Shown: piece after piece, positions 6,688 to 8,065 of the stretch
How positions within the stretch are numbered: the first letter of the stretch is position 1
Layout of the letters: each line of letters begins with the position of its first letter
DNA from: an uncultured Clostridia bacterium
GTDB lineage: Bacteria > Bacillota_A > Clostridia > Oscillospirales > Ruminococcaceae
Length of the DNA: 8,065 bases
Direction of reading: 5' to 3'
Assembly: GCA_947169455.1 (NCBI GenBank)
Contig: CAMVPV010000047.1
Coordinates: 1-8,065 of the forward strand
Made by a program: the position numbers and the translations under genes
The notes under the pieces: model-generated
What the model was told of the DNA's origin: nothing
What the model saw: only the letters and a program-made list of their open reading frames with translations
The model's database searches: none

Positions 6688-6903
6688 GAGTGATAATGTA
6701 CCGTCAATGTTCGCCTGCGAGAGCATATACAGACATAATTTGCGGGCACGGTATGTTGTTCATTTCAGTGTGTAGCAAAACAGGTTTGTCGATCTGTTCC
6801 GATCCGTACAAAACCGCAGATATGTTACGGGTCTTGTTTTATATGCGGTGTCCCGCACGGGATATCTTTATAGAATAGTGTACTGCGGAGAAATGGAGCT
6901 GTC
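6688..6903 (+). ncRNA. Candidate structured 5' leader or small RNA upstream of minD
   Basis: This stretch has no supported gene but much self-complementarity. Stem 1: 6692-6704 pairs with 6748-6760 over 13 bases (five G-T wobbles). It continues, after an eight-base bulge (6705-6712), into GCCTGCGA (6713-6720) with TTGCGGGC (6740-6747). Stem 2: 6779-6786 pairs with 6791-6798 around TGTC. Stem 3: GATCCGTA (6801-6808) pairs with TACGGGTC (6826-6833) and is followed by TTGTTTT (6834-6840), a terminator-like arrangement. ACCGCA (6813-6818), in the loop of stem 3, can pair with TGCGGT (6844-6849), giving a pseudoknot or a competing fold. TCCC-GCAC-GGGA (6851-6862) is a further small hairpin. The order fits a sensing domain plus an attenuator for minD-mgsA, or a separate RNA of about 155 bases ending near 6842. 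It matches no known riboswitch that I recognise. Confidence 0.5.
6801..6840 (+). terminator. Possible attenuator terminator in the minD leader
   Basis: An eight-base stem (6801-6808 with 6826-6833, one T-G wobble) with a 17-base loop is followed by a T-rich tract with one interrupting G. It is weaker than the rlmA terminator because the loop is large. Alternative partners exist: ACCGCA in its loop with 6844-6849, and AAAAC (6810-6814) with GTTTT (6836-6840). Conditional termination is therefore plausible but unproven. Confidence 0.4.
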
Positions 6904-7650
6904 ATGTCCAAGATAATAGCAATTACTTCGGGTAAGGGCGGAACGGGAAAATCTTCCATCTGTTCCGAGCTTGGTTTCTCGCTCGCCAAGCAAGGCGCGA
7001 GAACGCTTATCATAGAGCTTGACTTCGGTCTGAGATGCCTTGATATCATGCTGGGCGTCAAGGATGATATCCAGTACGACCTCGGCTCGGTGCTGAAGGG
7101 CGAGTGCGATATCTACAAGGCGACCACCCAGGTCAGACTCGCATCCAATCTCAGCATCGTCTGTGCGCCCGAAGACCCCTTCGCCAAGGTAGATGCCGAG
7201 ACGATCAAGAGCATCTGTGAGGAAATGAGAAAGTACTACGATTATATCATCGTAGATACCTCCGCGGGCACGAACGAGAGCGTTTTCGATGTCGTTGAAC
7301 AGTCCGACCTCATCCTCATCAACACCACCCCCGACCCGATATGCGTCAGAGACGCACGCACGATGTCCGATGAGTTCTACAAGCGCGGCAACAAGAAACA
7401 GCGTCTCATAATCAATAAGGTCAACCCCGATATCTTCAAGGCAGACCTCATCGCCGACCTTGATGAGATAATCGATACCGTCGGCGTTCAGCTGATAGGC
7501 GTTATCCCCGATGATGATGCTGTCGTTGTCGCTACCGGAAAGGGTCAGCCTCTCCCGTCAAATTCTCTCGCATTCAAGGCATTCGATGCCATTTCCAAGC
7601 GCATAAAGGGCGAAGACGTTCCCCTCAGTCTAAAGATGCTCCTCCAGTGA
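6904..7650 (+). CDS. minD: MinD-family septum-site ATPase
   Basis: The 248-residue protein is a deviant Walker ATPase of the MinD/ParA group. It has GKGGTGKSS (10-18) with signature Lys11 and P-loop Lys16, LDFGLRCLDIMLG (39-51) with Asp40 in the MinD-type switch I, and YIIVDTSAG (114-122) with Walker B Asp118. IINKV (169-173) and LIGVIPDDDAV (197-207) are also typical. MinD forms ATP dimers on the membrane and positions the division site through MinC and either MinE or DivIVA/MinJ. The C-terminus (LSLKMLLQ) is short and carries only one Lys, a weak match to the usual amphipathic membrane helix. VDTSAG rather than DSPAG also recalls FlhG-like relatives, so a non-canonical MinD is possible. ATG follows GGAG (6895-6898) by five bases. 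A 64-base gap with no T-run terminator links it to mgsA. Confidence 0.85.
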   Translation: MSKIIAITSGKGGTGKSSICSELGFSLAKQGARTLIIELDFGLRCLDIMLGVKDDIQYDLGSVLKGECDIYKATTQVRLASNLSIVCAPEDPFAKVDAETIKSICEEMRKYYDYIIVDTSAGTNESVFDVVEQSDLILINTTPDPICVRDARTMSDEFYKRGNKKQRLIINKVNPDIFKADLIADLDEIIDTVGVQLIGVIPDDDAVVVATGKGQPLPSNSLAFKAFDAISKRIKGEDVPLSLKMLLQ

Positions 7651-7677
7651 CCGCGGTACTCCGTTACTTATCCGCGG
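7651..7677 (+). repeat. Short inverted repeat between minD and mgsA
   Basis: CCGCGG occurs right after the minD stop (7651-7656) and again at 7672-7677, and the self-complementary copies can form a six-base stem with a 15-base loop. No T run follows. It may be an RNA stability or processing element within the minD-mgsA transcript, or chance. Confidence 0.3.
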
Positions 7678-7714
7678 ATGACAGATATACAGTGTGAAAG
7701 GAATGAATTTGTGA

Positions 7715-8065
7715 ATGAACATTGCATTGATCGCACATGATTCAAAGAAAGAGCTGCTCGTTCAGTTCTGCATAGCTTACTGCGGTATTCTCTCCCGCCA
7801 CAATATATGTGCGACAGGAACTACCGGAAAACAGGTAGCACAGGCGACAGGTCTTGATATACAGCGTTATCTCAGCGGCTCCCAGGGCGGAGACCAGCAG
7901 ATAGGCGCAAGGATATCCTGCAACGAGATAGATCTCCTTCTGTTCTTCAGGGATCCGCTCTCTCCCAAGCCACACGAGCCCAATGATATGGATCTTCTGA
8001 GATTATGCGATGTACACAACATTCCCGTAGCGACAAATATCGCCACCGCAGAGGCTCTTATACAC
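7715..8065 (+). CDS. mgsA: Methylglyoxal synthase (3' end beyond the window)
   Basis: The first 117 residues match methylglyoxal synthase, which converts dihydroxyacetone phosphate to methylglyoxal and phosphate in the cytosol, a bypass of lower glycolysis. Seen are IALIAHD (3-9), the phosphate-binding ATGTTG (33-38), GGDQQIGA (58-65) with Asp60 at the place of catalytic Asp71 of E. coli, FFRDPL (77-82) with Asp80, and His87 at the place of His98. The family end VATNIATAE is also present. At the place of E. coli Asp101 there is Asn90, with Asp91 next to it. The full family length is about 130-150 residues, so only a short tail is missing. AAAGGA (7697-7702) lies 12 bases before ATG, a long spacing; GTG at 7711 is in another frame. 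It is probably cotranscribed with minD. Confidence 0.93.
   Translation, partial: MNIALIAHDSKKELLVQFCIAYCGILSRHNICATGTTGKQVAQATGLDIQRYLSGSQGGDQQIGARISCNEIDLLLFFRDPLSPKPHEPNDMDLLRLCDVHNIPVATNIATAEALIH

Noticed and set aside
6690..6878. Possible 62-codon small gene (GTG start) in the minD leader
   Set aside because: The start lies within a few bases of the predicted transcript start, leaving no ribosome site, and the frame coincides with the RNA stems. The Cys-containing product matches nothing known to me.
7651..7677. Terminator between minD and mgsA
   Set aside because: The CCGCGG pair can form a stem, but the loop is 15 bases and no T run follows.

Overview
The window looks like a chromosomal segment of a Gram-positive gut-type Clostridia, most like Ruminococcus or another Oscillospiraceae. 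This is an inference from four things: strong purine-rich Shine-Dalgarno sites, TTGACA/TGnTATAAT-type promoters in AT-rich gaps between GC-richer genes, a Bacillus-like methylglyoxal synthase, and a BspA-type leucine-rich-repeat surface protein with an acidic Thr/Glu/Ala/Pro-rich stalk. No mobile element, tRNA, rRNA or CRISPR array was seen.

Layout, left to right. (1) Positions 1-1604, plus strand: a promoter region with two inverted repeats, a six-helix rhomboid-fold membrane protein that lacks the catalytic Ser/His motifs, and, translationally adjacent, an RlmA-type 23S rRNA guanine-N1 methyltransferase. An intrinsic terminator for this unit lies inside the last codons of the convergent neighbour. 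(2) Positions 1599-4472, minus strand: a two-gene operon of a VWA protein (DUF2201 type, degenerate zinc-peptidase motif) followed directly by a MoxR-like AAA+ ATPase. This is a MoxR/VWA chaperone-like pair of unknown client. (3) Positions 4473-4663: a divergent promoter region with nested inverted repeats between two extended -10 promoters. (4) Positions 4664-6573, plus strand: a membrane-anchored extracellular LRR protein and a classical short-chain dehydrogenase in one unit. (5) Positions 6574-6903: a 330-base gap holding a promoter and a roughly 215-nucleotide leader with extensive complementary pairing, including a terminator-like stem with a U-rich tail. (6) Positions 6904-8065, plus strand: a MinD-family ATPase and the start of mgsA, cut by the window edge.

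The least explained element is the leader before minD-mgsA, a candidate structured RNA: a riboswitch-like attenuator or a stand-alone small RNA. Other points of interest are minD without minC or minE beside it, a VWA protein that keeps three zinc-ligand-like His but has lost the catalytic Glu, an inactive rhomboid upstream of an rRNA methyltransferase, and a terminator embedded in the coding sequence of an opposing gene. All functional calls come from reading motifs; no database search was run.
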